NCBI GenBank assembly: GCA_003558175.1
Contig: PWMO01000463.1
Location: 1 to 5,710 of the forward strand
Source of the DNA: Spirochaetaceae bacterium
GTDB lineage: Bacteria; Spirochaetota; Spirochaetia; DSM-27196; PWMO01
DNA length: 5,710 nt
Reading direction: 5' to 3'
The notes below the pieces were generated by a model. It was not told the DNA's origin, searched no databases, and saw only the letters and a list, made by a program, of their open reading frames with translations. Below are positions 5,120 to 5,710 of the stretch, piece after piece. Both the position numbers and the translations under genes were made by a program. Positions within the stretch are counted from its first letter, which is position 1, and every line of letters begins with the position of its first letter.

Positions 5120-5710
5120 ATGTTTGATAGCTTCAAGAAAATGCTCGCCATGCTCACGCCCAAGGAGCGGCGCCGCTTCATCCTGCTGTCGATTGCCATC
5201 GTTGTGATGGCGCTCACCGAAGTGGCCGGCATCGGTTCCATCAGCCCCTTTCTTGCGGTGGCAACCGACCCGGAGGTGGTCACCCGCCAGCCCTATCTGC
5301 GGTTTCTCTACCAGCGCCTCGGGTTTGACTCGCCGGAGCGCTTCATCGCCTTCCTCGGTTTGGTGGTGATCGCATTTGTCATTCTGCGCAACGTCGTGGC
5401 GGCGCTGGTCAAGTACATGGAGATTCGCTTTGGCCAGATGCGCAACCACTCGCTCGCCATGCGCCTGCTGGCCAAGTACCTGGCGCACCCGTACGTCTTC
5501 TTCCTCGATCGCAACTCTTCGCAGCTCTCGCAGCACGTGCTCGCCGAGGTCGGCCAGGTTGTCAGCGGATACCTCATCCCGGCGGTGGAGTTTATGGCCA
5601 AGCTGGTCGTGGCGGTCGCCATCATTATCTTCCTGGTGGTGATGAATCCGCTTGTCGCCTTTCTGGCGGCTGCCGTTATCGGCGGTCTCTACGCGCTCAT
5701 CTTTGTCGCC
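5120..5710 (+). CDS. ABC exporter, PglK/MsbA-type flippase, N-terminal membrane domain (cut by right edge)
   Basis: The visible 197 residues are the first part of a fused membrane-plus-ATPase ABC exporter; the nucleotide-binding domain would lie to the right. A short basic cytoplasmic start (about 1-19, with KK and RRR) leads into helix 1 (about 20-46). This contains TEVAGIGSISPFLAVA, the E-x-x-G-I-G-x-I-x-P-F-L pattern common in PglK/WlaB-like flippases. Helix 2 is at about 75-98. Then comes the cytoplasmic YLAHPYVFFLDRNSSQLS stretch (120-137) followed by LAEV, a strong family mark. Further helices are at about 155-175 and 177-197. Relatives flip lipid-linked oligosaccharides or other glycolipids across the inner membrane. 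It is divergent from the ATPase gene and probably opens a separate glycan-related operon. The exporter call is firm; the glycan substrate is inferred from the family resemblance. Confidence 0.82.
   Translation, partial: MFDSFKKMLAMLTPKERRRFILLSIAIVVMALTEVAGIGSISPFLAVATDPEVVTRQPYLRFLYQRLGFDSPERFIAFLGLVVIAFVILRNVVAALVKYMEIRFGQMRNHSLAMRLLAKYLAHPYVFFLDRNSSQLSQHVLAEVGQVVSGYLIPAVEFMAKLVVAVAIIIFLVVMNPLVAFLAAAVIGGLYALIFVA

Noticed and set aside
4949..5536. Minus-strand open frame of 195 codons across the divergent control region
   Set aside because: It is antisense to the PglK-like exporter, overlaps the promoters, and has a His/Arg/Glu-rich product with no family resemblance.
1..5710. CRISPR arrays, tRNA or rRNA genes, insertion sequences, attachment sites
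   Set aside because: No spaced repeats, cloverleaf-like sequence, transposase-like product or terminal inverted repeats were seen; the window is almost fully coding.

Overview
The window is GC-rich DNA from a diderm (Gram-negative type) bacterium. The diderm call rests on a LolA-fold periplasmic protein and an outer-membrane beta-barrel ending in phenylalanine. The layout (paired FtsX-type permeases, LolA-like protein, barrel with a very acidic N-terminus) reminds me of Spirochaetota, but that is a weak impression and the phylum cannot be fixed from this sequence.

Bases 1-4331 (+ strand) form one tight operon of four genes: the C-terminal part of a MacB/LolCE-type permease (cut by the left edge), a second full-length permease of the same family, a secreted protein of the 'outer membrane lipoprotein-sorting protein' (LolA-like) family, and an outer-membrane beta-barrel. 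Gaps are 4 nt, 15 nt and a 4-nt ATGA overlap, so co-transcription and partial translational coupling are likely. Together they look like a trans-envelope route: inner-membrane ABC extractor, periplasmic carrier, outer-membrane receiver. The cargo (lipid, lipoprotein or other amphiphile) cannot be read from the sequence.

Bases 4297-5034 (- strand) encode a LolD/MacB-type ABC ATPase. It is the natural motor for the two permeases, yet it lies convergent to them and its 3' end overlaps the barrel gene by 35 bp. Bases 5035-5119 are a short divergent control region in which a good sigma-70-like promoter for the ATPase and a weaker promoter for the next gene lie almost on top of each other in opposite directions. 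From 5120 to the right edge (+ strand) is the N-terminal membrane domain of a PglK/MsbA-type ABC exporter, probably the first gene of a separate glycan or lipid-linked oligosaccharide locus.

The most unusual point is that the first permease and the barrel, which are unrelated folds in different membranes, share a short acidic motif of the form DLxDLFDxxxDI. In both it sits on the periplasmic side and is followed by a Pro/Ala/Asp-rich low-complexity stretch. In the permease this lies in an insertion of about 90 residues that the sister permease lacks, partly built from 12-bp tandem repeats.
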